From Porphyra umbilicalis (taxonomy: Eukaryota; Rhodophyta; Bangiophyceae; Bangiales; Bangiaceae), in NCBI GenBank assembly GCA_002049455.2, contig KV918961.1, forward strand, positions 62,001 to 126,000: a DNA stretch of 64,000 nucleotides. Direction: 5' to 3'. The translations under genes and the position numbers were made by a program. This document shows positions 46,727 through 56,449 of the stretch, piece by piece. The notes beneath the pieces were generated by a model, which saw only the letters and a program-made list of their open reading frames with translations, was not told the origin of the DNA and did not search any database. Within the stretch, counting starts at the first letter, position 1. Every line of letters starts with the position of its first letter.

Positions 46727-47109
46727 TAGGGTTGCACACGGCGCCCCTGTTTCGGGGGCGTCAGGGGCGCGCGACGGATAAGCCGCCTTACTGACGCCCC
46801 ATTAGGCAGCCAAAATGCCCTGACAACGCGCCAAGTAGCACCCTCAATACTCGCAACATGAGGCAAGTGGCACCCATACTATGCTCTCATATGTCATGTT
46901 TGTATCAAGACTGGGTGCCTGTCCCCAACCAAGGTGCACAGCCGCCAACTGCTGAATCATGTAGGCCCCCTGAACACTTTCTCTTTGCGACGCCTTGCTG
47001 ACGCCCTTTTGAGTTGGGGCGTTAGGGGCGCACGACGCCCAAATGACGCCCTAGTGACGCCCTTAACGTTGCCCTTAACGACGCCCCGGGCGTTCTGAGC
47101 AACCCTATT
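46727..47109. mobile_element. 383-bp short inverted-repeat element with GACGCCC motifs
   Basis: Starts TAGGGTTGCACACGG and ends TGAGCAACCCTATT (9-bp inverted end TAGGGTTGC/GCAACCCTA). It is flanked by the 6-bp direct repeat TACCAG (46721-46726 and 47110-47115). Inside, GACGCCC or its inverse recurs many times, and GGGGCGT(C/T)AGGGGCGC(G/A)CGACG occurs twice. No coding capacity. Its class is unknown. Confidence 0.6.
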
Positions 47110-47693
47110 TACCAGTGTAGGAGTAATGGAAGGGAACTTCATCAGTTGATAATTAACTACATGAGGGGCTCGGTGAGGGCTGGGTGTCAAGCAAAGTGCT
47201 GACAAACCTTCCCTTCGCTCCAGTGGGCTCACGTGATAGGTTCCTATTGAATACATGGGGTGCTACTTAATTTATATCCAATTTCAACTCCGCGGTCAGT
47301 GCATTGGAAAAGGCTCGAGTGACCCACAAACGCGCGTTTGGGAGGTGCGCGCCTGCCAGATCGCGCCTTCCGGTCAAATCTGGGGTCGACTGCCCGGTGG
47401 CGGGCCCGGCCGTGACCCCCCTGAAACACCCCCCTGCGCACGCTGACCTCCGCTCCTCGATGCCCAGACCGCCCACCCCCCTGCCTAAAGCGCCGCCGCC
47501 CACCCGCCCCACCCTGCGCATTGCTTTTGCCACCGCCGCGACCCGCCACCCACCGTCACCCACACGCGCCACGCACACCTCGCACCCGCACTCGCCGCCG
47601 CTGTGATCTACCACTCGCCCCCCCGTGCATCACCTCCCCCACGCTTTCCCACGCTCGACACCGTTTCCTCCCTCCCCCCCCCCCACCGTCGCC

Positions 47694-48292
47694 ATGGCCT
47701 TTGTCGGCGCCGCCGCGGCCTTCCGTGCCTCTGCCCCCACGCGGCCAGCGACGTCTGCCTTCACGGGCACCCGCGTCTCTGCTGCCGTCTCCCGCCGCAC
47801 GTCGGGACCGGTGATGAGCCTCGAGCCGGTCGTGACGTCGATCAGCAACTCGCTGGTGACGCTCGGTGCAGCAGATGGCGTACGTTCGGTTGTGGGCTGC
47901 CCCGCTTGGGGTTTTTCTTTGTTAGCCTGCTATTTTGAGGCGAGAGTGCATAGTGAGATTGGCGCTTCTTTATCATGGGGGCGCGGCGGTTGATTGCTGG
48001 TGGCAGCTAGCAGCCTCGTGGCAGAGCATGCCTCGAGGGATCAGCTCGTCGGCGACGAACGTGCTCAACGCTGTGCATTGGGAGCTTGTGCTGACGAGTC
48101 ATGTGTTCTTGGCCATGACATCTGCTGCTTGTTGCCATGTTCGTATTCAACTGGTGGCGGTATTCATGCTCGTGGCGACTACTCTTGCCTCCTTGATGTA
48201 CGCAGGACTTCGGTGGCTACACCGGTCCGGTCGCCGGCCTTGTCATCATCGGCGTCATTATTGCCCTGCTGACGCCGCCGGTCAAGGAGTAA
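47694..48292 (+). CDS. Small plastid-targeted single-span membrane protein (90 residues)
   Basis: Exon 1 (47694-47879) encodes 62 residues: a transit-like N-terminus with Phe at 3 and 10 (MAFVGAAAAFRAS), rich in Ser/Thr/Arg and lacking acidic residues, then a likely cleavage near SGPVMS. The intron (47880-48205) starts GTACGT and ends GCAG. Exon 2 encodes DFGGYTGPVAGLVIIGVIIA then LLTPPVKE and TAA. The mature part, about 45 residues, has one membrane helix with a short charged C-terminus, which is the format of small thylakoid subunits. I do not recognise which one; it does not match PsbW, PsbX, PsbY or PetM patterns. The 47110-47693 upstream has no other gene. Confidence 0.75.
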
Positions 48293-48795
48293 ACTGCCGC
48301 ACTGGTGGTTTTGATCGGGTTGTGCCTGCGCATGGTCCCACCGTGTGTTTGAGAAGCCGTGTGCCGTTCTTCCTTCCTCGCATCTGTGTGTCCGTTACGT
48401 GTTCCGAGTTTGTCCCTGCTCGAGTTGGTGGGCTTTGTGCCTATACGTCACGCGCCGAACGGCGTGCCCCATTCTGCTTGCCGCCTGGGCCGTTTTCTTT
48501 CCTCCCTCACATCCGAAAGTTTTGTCTGGATGGCGTCGATGATTGCAACGCAGCCAACGACATACCCAGAGGAGTCCCAGGTTTGTCGAGCGTCCGCCTG
48601 CCTCCAGCTTGCGGGTGCAGCCAGCCGCGGCCAAGAGATCGCTCCTCAGCGTCTCTTGAGTGCTGTGCTCGCGCAATACGCATCTGACCAAACTCATGCA
48701 GCCGCGGCTGGCGTGCCTGGTCCGCTGACGTACGGCCCTGCACGCTGTTGCTGCTTCTGGCGCGCAGCCACCCTGCCTGTCGATACGAGCTCCCT
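48293..48795. other. Intergenic between convergent genes
   Basis: The 3' regions of the small membrane-protein gene and the SDR gene meet here. No recognised frame. Confidence 0.4.
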
Positions 48796-50031
48796 TCAGC
48801 CGAGCGCCGCCTCGAGCCAGCCCTCCCCAAACGGCCACGCTTCCCCCGCCGCGAGCGCGGACAACCCGTCCTCGTACCCGGCGTACACGCGGTCAACGCC
48901 GAGGGACGCGTACGACCAGTCTCCATCGACGGCCTTGCTCGCCCGGTCCCGCGCCCGACGGGTGCCGACGGGGCTCGACGCGGCCGACCGCCGTGGCGGG
49001 GCGCCGCCGGCTGCCGCCGAAGCGATTACGGCAGCGGCCACCCTCGGGCAGGAGAGTAGCGACCGGGCGGCGGCAAACACCTCGGCGCGCGGCGCGGGGT
49101 GGCGGTCGACGACATTGTAGACGACCGGAGGTGGGGGGGGTAGGCCAGCCGCGGGTGGTGGCGTCCCCGCCACAGCGGTGGCGGCAGCCAGAATCAGCGC
49201 TGCCGCGTCACCAACGTGCACCCGGTTGACCAGCAGCTGGTCTGCTGCGGGGTCCGTACCGCCGCCGCTCCGCGTGTTCTCTCCCCCCTCTCGGGCCGCG
49301 TTCTCACGCGCTGCCGACACGAGCGCGGAGCGGCCTGGCCCGTAGACCCCCCCAAGCCGAAAGACGTCTAACCGCACGCCGCGGGCCGCCGCCGCTGCTG
49401 CCCAGGCCTCCTCCCCCGCCAACCGCCGCGCGGCGGTCGGTGGCAGGGCGGTCCGGTCGAGGACCGTCGCCTCACTGACCCGCCCGCCCCCTCGGTCGCC
49501 ATACACGCTCGTCGACGAGGTAACGCCAGCCCAGAGCAGCGCCGGCGTTGGCAGTGGCGGCGCTGCGGTGGGATGCCTCCCGAGCAGGCACGGCAGGAAC
49601 GGGTCGGGCGGCGGCGCCGTCACCAGCACGTGCGTGGCCGTGGCGAGCGCGGCGGACAAAGCCGGCGGGCAGCTGTCACCGTGGCCATTCAGCAACAGGG
49701 GCACCACGCCCGCCGCCGCAAGCGTCGCCGCCCGCCGCGCGCTGCGGGTGGTCACGGTCAGACACGGCGGGGCGGCGCCGGGCGGTGTCGCCGCCACCGC
49801 CGCCGCTGCCACGGCGACGGCTGTGTAGCCGCCGCCGAGGAAGAGCAGGTGCGTGTCTGGGGCGAACGGCCGACCGTTGCCGGCCCCGTCTCGCCCACGG
49901 TCACCAGAGGGGCGAACGGCGGGGCGACGTGGCAGCCCGGTTGGTGCCGCGACACACAGCGCCAGCGGGTGGCGGCGAAAGCGGCGACGGGGACAGGGCA
50001 ACGCCCCACTCGCCGCAAAAGCCGACGGCAT
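48796..50031 (-). CDS. Atypical SDR, YeeZ-like NAD(P)-binding sugar epimerase/dehydratase family
   Basis: 411 residues if started at 50031 (MPSAFAASGALP..., a transit-like N-terminus with Phe at 5); an ATG at 50049 adds six residues. The Rossmann fold starts HLLFLGGGYTAVAVA (Gly-rich NAD(P) loop), then CLTVTTRSARRAATL. The active-site-like strand is SSTSVYGDRGGGRVSE, followed by LDVFRLGGVYGPGRSAL and late strands LLVNRVHVGDAAALILAA and VVYNVVDRHPAPRAEVF. The S-T-S-V-Y-G-D block without a full Y-x3-K resembles the YeeZ/atypical-5 group, for which no reaction is firmly known. Plastid location is inferred from the N-terminus. The frame is unbroken. Confidence 0.85.
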   Translation of the reverse strand: MPSAFAASGALPCPRRRFRRHPLALCVAAPTGLPRRPAVRPSGDRGRDGAGNGRPFAPDTHLLFLGGGYTAVAVAAAAVAATPPGAAPPCLTVTTRSARRAATLAAAGVVPLLLNGHGDSCPPALSAALATATHVLVTAPPPDPFLPCLLGRHPTAAPPLPTPALLWAGVTSSTSVYGDRGGGRVSEATVLDRTALPPTAARRLAGEEAWAAAAAARGVRLDVFRLGGVYGPGRSALVSAARENAAREGGENTRSGGGTDPAADQLLVNRVHVGDAAALILAAATAVAGTPPPAAGLPPPPPVVYNVVDRHPAPRAEVFAAARSLLSCPRVAAAVIASAAAGGAPPRRSAASSPVGTRRARDRASKAVDGDWSYASLGVDRVYAGYEDGLSALAAGEAWPFGEGWLEAALG

Positions 50032-50049
50032 CGTTGCACGTATCTCCAT

Positions 50050-53000
50050 GACCACCCGAGAGCGGCAGGAGGGGACGGGAACCGAGGACGGCCGCCACGA
50101 GCGTTCGTGGCGTGAACAGCCCGCTTGCACCAACCAGTTCCCGCGGCAACACCCCCCCTGTGCACATGTGGGAGCTGCGACCTGCCACCTGGTCGGCGCG
50201 AGCGCACGGGAGGGGCACTGCGCGCGGCCAATGGCAGTGAAAGTCCCTGTGAGGTGCGCGCCGAGGCTCGGGTCGCGGTGGGGTTGGGGCAACACAATGC
50301 ACCAGCGGATGGAATGCAGCAGCCGTCTCCGTGTGGCTTGCGCCGCGTCGTACCGCGACAGCGAGCCACGAAGCCGTTCAACAGTGGGGCGAGCGGCGAC
50401 CCCCCACGGGATGAGCCCGGGAGGACGCGCCCGCCGCTCGCCACAACGCGGGGAGGCCGACGCACGACAAGCGAGGTGCTGTTGGCAGGGTGAAAGTGGT
50501 CGCGGCGCTCTTGGTGGTGTAGTGGCGGTTGCTGTCATGCCATCTTCACCGGGCGCGCCACCCGTCAAACGACCATTTGTGCCCGACTGTCGGGCCCGAG
50601 CTGGCCAGATCAGGACGGGGGGCCCGGGGGAACTCCAGCGTTTGGACGACGGACGACGGACGAGGTCGCACTGGCAGGCATCTGCAGTGCGCACACTCAT
50701 CATTGAGAGGGCCCAACAGACGCCTCATCAGCAATTCTCCCATGGCCAATCGAGCCGTCGACCAATCGTAGTCGACCTGTGATGGGGCTCCCACCCTCGC
50801 TCACTCCAGTTACGGACCGGAGTTGCCGACTGCCCAAATCACGGCCCGAAAGATCTGGGCCTCAACTTTCCCGCTGGCGTGTGGCCTGTGGCGCGAGCGA
50901 GGAGGCGCTCCACCGTGTCCCGCCACAAGCGTCCTGGCGCCACATAGCTTTGGGCCAAGCCATGGGGCGCCACAAACTCGGCGCCACAAACTCAGATTGT
51001 GTCCCGGACCGGGGGTCAGCCAAGGCAGGAGGGACCGCGATCGGAATAATCGTCACACTTTGAGGCCTCTGAGGCGACTCGCCATCTACAGGAATACTCC
51101 GCTTGACAGCACTTTATTGAGGTATTTGAACATTTCAATCAAAGTGGTGCCTTTTCGTACCTAGAGGTGTATTGTACACGAAGTTGGATGCGGCACTGAG
51201 CTCTCCTTAGTTTCTGCTGGAAAAAGCTCTCTTTTCTGCATCGTACGAACTCATGCTTTAGTTTGCGTTACTCATTGTGGGACCTCATCACCTTGGTGAA
51301 GTCGTAAGTAGCCACATCGCAGAGCTTCTCTGCACTGGACCCCGCCTATGCGAGGTGTTCGACTCTGCACTCAGCCTAGCGATACTCATAGTGTTCAGCT
51401 GCAGGCTGCGCAAGCCTGCAGAACTCACGTACTTCAGCACCAAGTGGTTCGCTACCTCCTGATTCTCCGATAGCAGGAACCACCTGTCTCAAAGTCGCTT
51501 TGGACGTGTCCCTTCGATTGGACAGTCTAATGGAAATCGCCCTATGCATGTTCGTCACGGAGCACGCGTCCTTTGCTCAGTCAACCGTGCGATGTGCCCA
51601 GGCAGCCCACATCACATAAACAATTGCTCAAGACATCTGACCCTTCGTAAACCTGCTCTTCTCCTCTGTTGGCGACTACGAAGATGTCGTCGGTTGTGTT
51701 GATCACGCCATGCTTTTGTACTGATCGCAAGCCATGGTGCACATGTTTGATTCAGAGATATATCCAGGCCTGAATAATAATATAGATATGTAACATGTGT
51801 GCACTGAAATAGAATGTCAAGCTGTTGCTCAACAGTTGTCGAATGTGCAACCTAATTGCGACGATCGAGAATGGCGACTATGCTTGTTCTCTAAAACGTG
51901 TGGTTGGGAAAGCGAGACTGATGGCTCGGGCCCCCGGCCCCCACACTGTCCGCGACGGCTTTCAATCGAGCTTCCGAGGCAGCTGCGCAGGCGCGTTGCT
52001 GTACGCCGTGGCGGCCCGGCCATTTGCCGGGGAGGCGGCTGCTCCCAACAGTGGTCAGCGTGGCGGCGGCCGGAGTCGCCCCGCCGCACCTCAGCGGCCG
52101 CCAAACCAGTCGAGTGGGCCCCTCCGAGTCGGCCATCGCCACGACCCGGGTTTCTGCAAAGCTTGTGGTCCGTCTCGGTCCCAGCCACGGCGTCAAAAGC
52201 CGCCGAAACCCCCGCCGTTGCGGCCAGCAGGCTCACCCGGCCTGCAGAGGGCACTCGGCGACCCCGGGGGACGCGGGAGCCGCCCCTCGACCCAGCCAGC
52301 CAGCCTCCCCCCGCCTCACCGGCTGTCAGGTTGGAGGGTGAGGGCACAAGCCGACGGCGACGACGGCGGCGGCGGCGGCACACCGAGGGCCTCGTTTGAC
52401 CCCCCCCAGGGAGGCCGCGACCACGGCACACGCGCTCAAAAAACCCAAATTGCTGAGGATGGCGTGTCCGTCCAGGGGGGCGCCAGTAGGGCGTCCGGCG
52501 GCCAGCCGCAGGCCCCCCCTCTGCATGCCCATTTCGCTGGCTGCGAGGGTTGAGGCCCCTGCGCCGACCCCGGGTCGCTGGGGCGGGGCACGTCCAGCAG
52601 CGGCGCCGCCGCCGGTTTGGCGCGACCGGCGCGGCGGGGCTGGAGGGCCTGGCGGGGCGTTGCGGGTGCCGCCAGGTGCCCGTGGCTCATCCCCCCCCCC
52701 CCCGCCCCCCCCCCCCGTCGTCACTTCGGTGACGCCGCCGCGCCGACGCGGCGTGCCGCCATCGCGGCGTGCCGCCGCCGACGCGGGCCTGCCCCGCGCC
52801 CCGAGTTGTGGGCGTTGACGCCCGCGCCGGGCGCGTGGGGTAGTGGTGGTGAACACGCCCGCCGTGTTCCGCCGATTGCCCTTCTTTTCCAAACCCGCTT
52901 GGTTCCCGTTGGGAGTGCCGGCCTCTGTGCTCCCCTTCCCTGTCTTGCGTCGTTCGTCCTGCTCCCTTTCCTTTTGGGGTGGTCGCTGATTCCGTCCCCG

Positions 53001-53355
53001 ATCACTGTTCCTGCGCGGTCACTTTGTTTAAGGGAGCGTGACGCCAGGCGCGGCTGCGCGGCGTCGGCGAGTCCTGGCGCGTCGCGGCGCTGGCACGCGT
53101 CGAAGGCACTGCATGCCTCCACGCGTGTGAGATCGTGCGCAGCGGCGGCGGGTCTCCGTCGCCGGCGGCTGGTAGGTACGCTTGGCCGGTCCGACCGCGA
53201 GCACCATCGCCATCGCCTTCACCGGCGTCGCCGCTTGCGCGAAGCTGTGACCGTCGCATAGGTCGTCACCGGTCTTGACCCCGCGCACGTACGTGCGTTT
53301 TGGCGCACGTGCGTGCGCCGATCGGGCGGTGGCGGTTTTGTTCGTGCCGGCACCC
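50050..53355. other. 3.3-kb intergenic stretch without a recognised gene
   Basis: 50050-51000 is GC-rich SDR promoter side. 51050-51850 is AT-richer. 51900-52880 is GC-rich again, with frames on both strands (for example a minus frame with HAILSNLGFLSACAVVAA near 52420) but no domain, and G/C runs that could hide a broken gene. 52880-53355 is probably the cyclin leader. Confidence 0.35.
51399..51421. repeat. Perfect 9-bp hairpin
   Basis: CTGCAGGCT, a 5-base loop, then AGCCTGCAG, in AT-richer intergenic DNA. It could be part of a structured RNA or chance. Confidence 0.5.
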
Positions 53356-54759
53356 ATGGGGGCCCCCACCTTCTACCTCGACTTCGACGGGGACGGTGGG
53401 CACCGGGGGTACGCCCCCCCCCCTACAATGACGCGCGGTGAGGGGCGCCGCCAGCGCCTGGGATCCCGTCGCTGGCCAGCGCCGCTCGCCGCCAGCGGTG
53501 CTGCGACCGCCGCGGCTGTGCACACTGCGTTTGCCGCGCGCGCAGCGGCGGGGGACCAGGCGGCCGCCGGATTTCCTCCGCCAGACCCTAGTTCTCTCGC
53601 GTCTATGTTCCACTCGTCGCGTTCGTCGTCGGCGGGCCTGTCGGATTACTTGGCCCAGGTGCTATCGGGCGTCGGCTGCTCGCCCGCCTCGCTCGTGCTG
53701 TCAGTCTTGCTGCTCGATCGGGCGGCGGATGCACTGCCGCCTTTAGCGTTGCGGATGGAGTCGTCATCTGCTTGTCTGCTCGCTCTCACCGCCGTCGTCT
53801 TGGCCTCCAAGGTGCACGATGATGTCTACTACTCCAATTCGTTCTACGCGTCGGTGGGGGGTGTGTCGACGGCGGAGTTGAAGCAGCTCGAGTTGGCGTT
53901 CCTCGCGTCGGTCCGCTTCTGTCTGCACGTGACGCCCGAGCAATACATGAAGATGGAGACGGATCTGCTGGTGGCGGCCGCTGCCAATCCAGTGGTTGCC
54001 GCCCTAGCGGCCGCCCACGGGTACGCGACGGGGCTTCGTGCGCAGCTGGAGCCCCCGCCGCTGGCGTTGCTGGAGGAAGCCGAGGCCGGCGGCGGTGCTC
54101 TTGGCGAGTACGTGTGCCAGGGCAGCTGCGGCGGGTGTGTCGACTGCAGTGACCTGAAGTTCTCCACTGTGCCGCCCGTGCAGCTGCTGCAGTCGTACCT
54201 GCTCGGTGATCTCGTCCCGCCGCCGCCACCCTTCGTCGAACGCCCGCCGTCGTACGAGCGGCATCCAGTAGGCGTCGGCATGCGCCCACCTCTGTCTGCC
54301 CCGACGCCTCCGCCCGCTGCCCCGTCTGTTGCTGTCGATCTTTGGTCCAGCGGTGGTAGTGTTGGCAAGTCAATGGTCGATGGATCGGACGGCAGCTATG
54401 GCGCGCCCTACACGTCCTACTCGTCGTTTTCGTCGTCGGCGTTTGGGCCGCCCAGCTTAGTTGCTACGAGCGGCGGGGTCACCTCCGCGCCCTGCTGGGG
54501 ACGTGCCCCGTACAGCCTTCCGGTGGGCTCTTATGCCGAGGTGGATGGCAGCCGTGGTCCGCCACCTGCCACCGTATACGGTCCCAGTTTTGGCCGGGAC
54601 CTGGGTGGTGGGATGGAGGACAGCGGCGGCGCGCAGCGGGGTGCGATGGACGCGACGGATGCTGGCAGATCGAACGGATCGCGCTTCACTTATGACGGTG
54701 TCCACATGATGCTGTCGGGCAACGAGTACGAGCAGCGGCTGCGCCGTGAGCAGGAGCAG

Positions 54760-54798
<39 letters not shown>

Positions 54799-55542
54799 GA
54801 GCAGCAGCATCAGCAGCTGCAACAGCAACATCAACAGCAGCAGCACCTGGATCACGCCCGTCACGTGCAGCAGGTGCAAGAGACGCAGCAGTATGAACAG
54901 CAGTTCCACCTGCAGCAGCAGCGGCAGCGGGAGCAAGAGAAGGAGGAGGAGATTTGCCGACTATCGCGCGATGTACACCCTGCCGCGTTGCAGTACCCCG
55001 GCGGCGTTGGGTCACAGCGGCGTTTGTCGGGAGCCGATTCGAACCAGCGCTTCCATGCAGCGACGCAGGCGCGGCTGCTGGCCGACCAGCACCTGCTGTT
55101 TTGCGGACGCGATGGGGTGGTAGCCGATGCTGCACAGGCCCCGCACGCGCCTCGCGCGGGTGCGAAGGGTGGCGATGCCGCTTGGTTCAGCCGGTACGGC
55201 GCGGAGGAGCCGCTTTTTTCGGGTGGCGTCGGCGCTCCGCATGGCGTCGCGGCCGCTCCCGGCTATGGTCGTGGGGGTGGTGACGCCGTCGGCACTTGGG
55301 GTGCGACGGACCGCCAATGTGCCCGATCCGTGGTGGGGGGTGCGCCGCCCGGAGGCGTTGAGCTGGGCGCCTCGACCGCTCCTCTGCAGGAGCGGTCTTT
55401 TGACCTGTGGTCATACGGGGCGGACCGGGTCGGTGACGGATATGGGTACTCGGCCGGGCCCGCGACGGCGCCGCCGATGCGGTCGGGGGCGACGTTTTGG
55501 CCGAATGAGGCTATCAACTGTGGCCATGTGCTGTGCGGCTGA
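53356..55542 (+). CDS. PHO80-type cyclin with long Gln-rich C-terminus
   Basis: A 728-residue unbroken frame. The Met at 53356 (MGAPTFYLDF) is chosen; the frame stays open upstream without a Met of better context. The cyclin box spans about residues 85-200: LSDYLAQVLSGVGCSPASLV, then LALTAVVLASKVHDDVYYSN, GGVSTAELKQLELAFLASV and RFCLHVTPEQY. The late K-x-x-D-D-x-Y-x-N-x-x-F/Y pattern and N-x-E-L-x-x-L-E are those of the cyclin/PHO80 (P/U-type) family. Such cyclins partner CDKs of the PHO85/CDK5 type and often act in nutrient or phosphate signalling; that role is by family only. After the box lies a small Cys cluster (CQGSCGGCVDC), a Ser/Pro/Gly-rich middle and a Gln tract encoded by CAG repeats (about 54760-54850) followed by a Q/H/E-rich region. 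Confidence 0.9.
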
Positions 55543-56449
55543 AGGTTCGAGGGCCCTGGTGGCAGTGCGAGACGCTGACGAGGACGGCTCTCGTCGGTCG
55601 TGCCGCACTGATGCTGCCGTTAGATGCTTGGGTGAGAGTTTTGGTTGTCGCCGGTTTGAGTTGTCCGGACCCTGATCGTCCGTCCCGCATGCGGCCGTGT
55701 GCTGGTGGCGCTCGACCCTAGATATCCCGTCCTGTTCCGTGCTGTCCATGCCTGTGACCCATGTTTTTTTTTTTTTCACCTGCCCCCTCACGTTGGGGTC
55801 AGGGTTTCTTCCCCCCCCCTTTCCCCCCATCACGGGTTGTTCTGCGTTGTGGTCTATCCTTTGGGGGGCCTCCTGTGATAGCGCTCACTTTTCTCCGAGT
55901 CACTGGCGGCGGCGTCTGGAGGTGCGCGTGCACCGCTGCAGCGACTGCCCGCCGGCCCGCAGCGGCCTGACTCTGCCTGCAACGCTTGTTCTTTTTTTTT
56001 GATGGTCAGGAGCCAACGCCGCGCTGCGGCGCTGCGCCTCCTGCTAGTGTAAAAGTGTGTACTGAGGCCCGCTCTATTCAAGTCTGAGTCATGCTGGCAT
56101 GTTTGAGCGATACGCTGTGAGACCGTTTGGGTGGTTCGGGTTTGGCGCCCACATTCCAGTCCTCAGATGGCCTCTATCCCCAGCAGGATGTGCACAGTTT
56201 GCCATGGTCGAGAAGATGCGGCCATCGATTGTCGTCGAGGCATGTGTACGCAATGACGTTGTGCTTTACTCTCCGTCGTGACACCAGCGCTCAATCAACA
56301 GCTTTTGCGTCGGATGGACGCGGCCATTGCCATCAGTGCGTAACGCCACAACATTCTGTGGTAACGGCCCTTAGTAGGAGGAGTCAGCACATAGTGTCTC
56401 CTTTTGCTCGTACGGTTTAAAAGATGGCGTCCGTCCTAAAGCAGCCTGT
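55543..56449. other. Intergenic between convergent cyclin and GRP170 genes
   Basis: Contains T-runs (T13 near 55765, T10 near 55990) consistent with 3' untranslated sequence. No recognised frame. Confidence 0.45.

Noticed and set aside
54757..54936. Minus-strand Leu-rich frame opposite the Gln tract (LLLLLL)
   Set aside because: It is the complement of CAG repeats in the cyclin gene, not a membrane protein.
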